26,550 nt of DNA from Oscillospiraceae bacterium. GTDB taxonomy: Bacteria > Bacillota_A > Clostridia > Oscillospirales > JAAYXM01. Shown one piece after another: positions 26,197-26,550 of the stretch; positions within the stretch are counted from its first letter, which is position 1, and each line of letters starts with the position of its first letter. Under the pieces are notes generated by a model, which had not been told where the DNA came from, made no database searches, and saw nothing but the letters and a program-made list of their open reading frames with translations. Location of the stretch: assembly GCA_017408185.1 (NCBI GenBank), contig JAFQVE010000135.1, forward strand, positions 1 through 26,550, read 5' to 3'. The position numbers and the translations under genes were made by a program.

Positions 26197-26550
26197 TACC
26201 CTCACAATATTTTTAGTATCAAAAGGGAAAGGTCTATATTTCAATTTTTGGAATTCCACTTTTTCGGGTACACCTTTTGTCAGCATATCAAGTAACATAT
26301 TAACTCTGTCTGCTGTTCTGCAATTAAACCCTTTTTCTTGCCACCTAAACAAAGCAAGGTAGTGGTCTAAATACTTTGAACTAACTTCTTTGTATCTGTC
26401 AAAATAGTCAGTAAGTTTAGAATGATAAGAATTAACCTTACCTAAATTGAATGGACCAGAAGTGTGTTTGCCCGAAGGTATCTGTCTTAAATGTATCTTG
26501 TTGTTATTAGCAAATGTTCTGTATGCTCTCAAACTATCAGTAACAAGAAT
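26179..26550 (-). CDS. IS1595-like (ISXO2-type) transposase, C-terminal part (5' end beyond window)
   Basis: The frame is open to the right edge and 123 codons are visible. ILVTDSLRAYR (from 26550) carries a catalytic Asp (26536-26538) of the DDE/DDN fold. GKVNSYHSKLTDYF has Asn where many relatives have Glu, as in the DDN groups of IS1595. The segment SSKYLDHYLALFRW is the family's conserved C-terminal block. The terminal inverted repeats cannot be identified because the other end of the element is not in the window. Intact or not cannot be judged. Confidence 0.85.
   Translation of the reverse strand: MLVTDSLRAYRTFANNNKIHLRQIPSGKHTSGPFNLGKVNSYHSKLTDYFDRYKEVSSKYLDHYLALFRWQEKGFNCRTADRVNMLLDMLTKGVPEKVEFQKLKYRPFPFDTKNIVRVVTISA

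Overview
The window looks like a chromosomal segment of an uncultured, gut-type Clostridia (Firmicutes). The support is direct: an IreB-family gene, secreted proteins ending in S-layer homology (SLH) domains, a Gram-positive lipoprotein, tRNAs with encoded CCA ends, strong AGGAGG ribosome sites and consensus sigma-A promoters. I cannot name a genus or species.

Positions 1-24000 form one carbohydrate-degradation locus. It has two giant secreted multidomain proteins on the minus strand. The first (1-6342, cut by the left edge) and the second (11977-22764, 3595 aa) share a layout: signal peptide, tandem beta-rich modules, many bacterial Ig-like (BIG2-type) domains, then a heparinase II/III-like lyase region. 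The second also ends in a putative Ig domain, a Pro/Ser/Thr/Gly linker and three SLH domains for wall anchoring. Each giant gene is divergent from a paralogous AraC-type regulator (6670-7638 and 22951-23871). Both intergenic regions carry the same ACACC-N7-TGTTGA arrangement overlapping the lyase -35 box. A 42-aa secreted leader peptide (6356-6484) precedes the first giant gene.

Between the giants lie predicted cytoplasmic enzymes: a neutral-ceramidase-like hydrolase (7700-9142, minus); a third AraC regulator (9304-10098) with a 13-bp inverted-repeat operator, followed by a DUF4886/SGNH-type hydrolase (10120-10839); and a D-2-hydroxyacid dehydrogenase (10918-11913, minus). My inference is that extracellular lyases cut an acidic polysaccharide, the AraC proteins sense products, and the intracellular enzymes trim and reduce them. 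The substrate is not deducible from sequence. No transporter lies in the window.

From 24000 on the content is housekeeping: a five-tRNA operon (Val-Asp-Phe-Gly-Cys, minus) from a consensus promoter, then ireB and an unknown 100-aa gene. The right end (25400-26550) is visibly more A/T-rich. It holds a small lipoprotein gene and the 3' part of an IS1595-like transposase, which suggests an acquired patch. No CRISPR array, rRNA or riboswitch was recognised.
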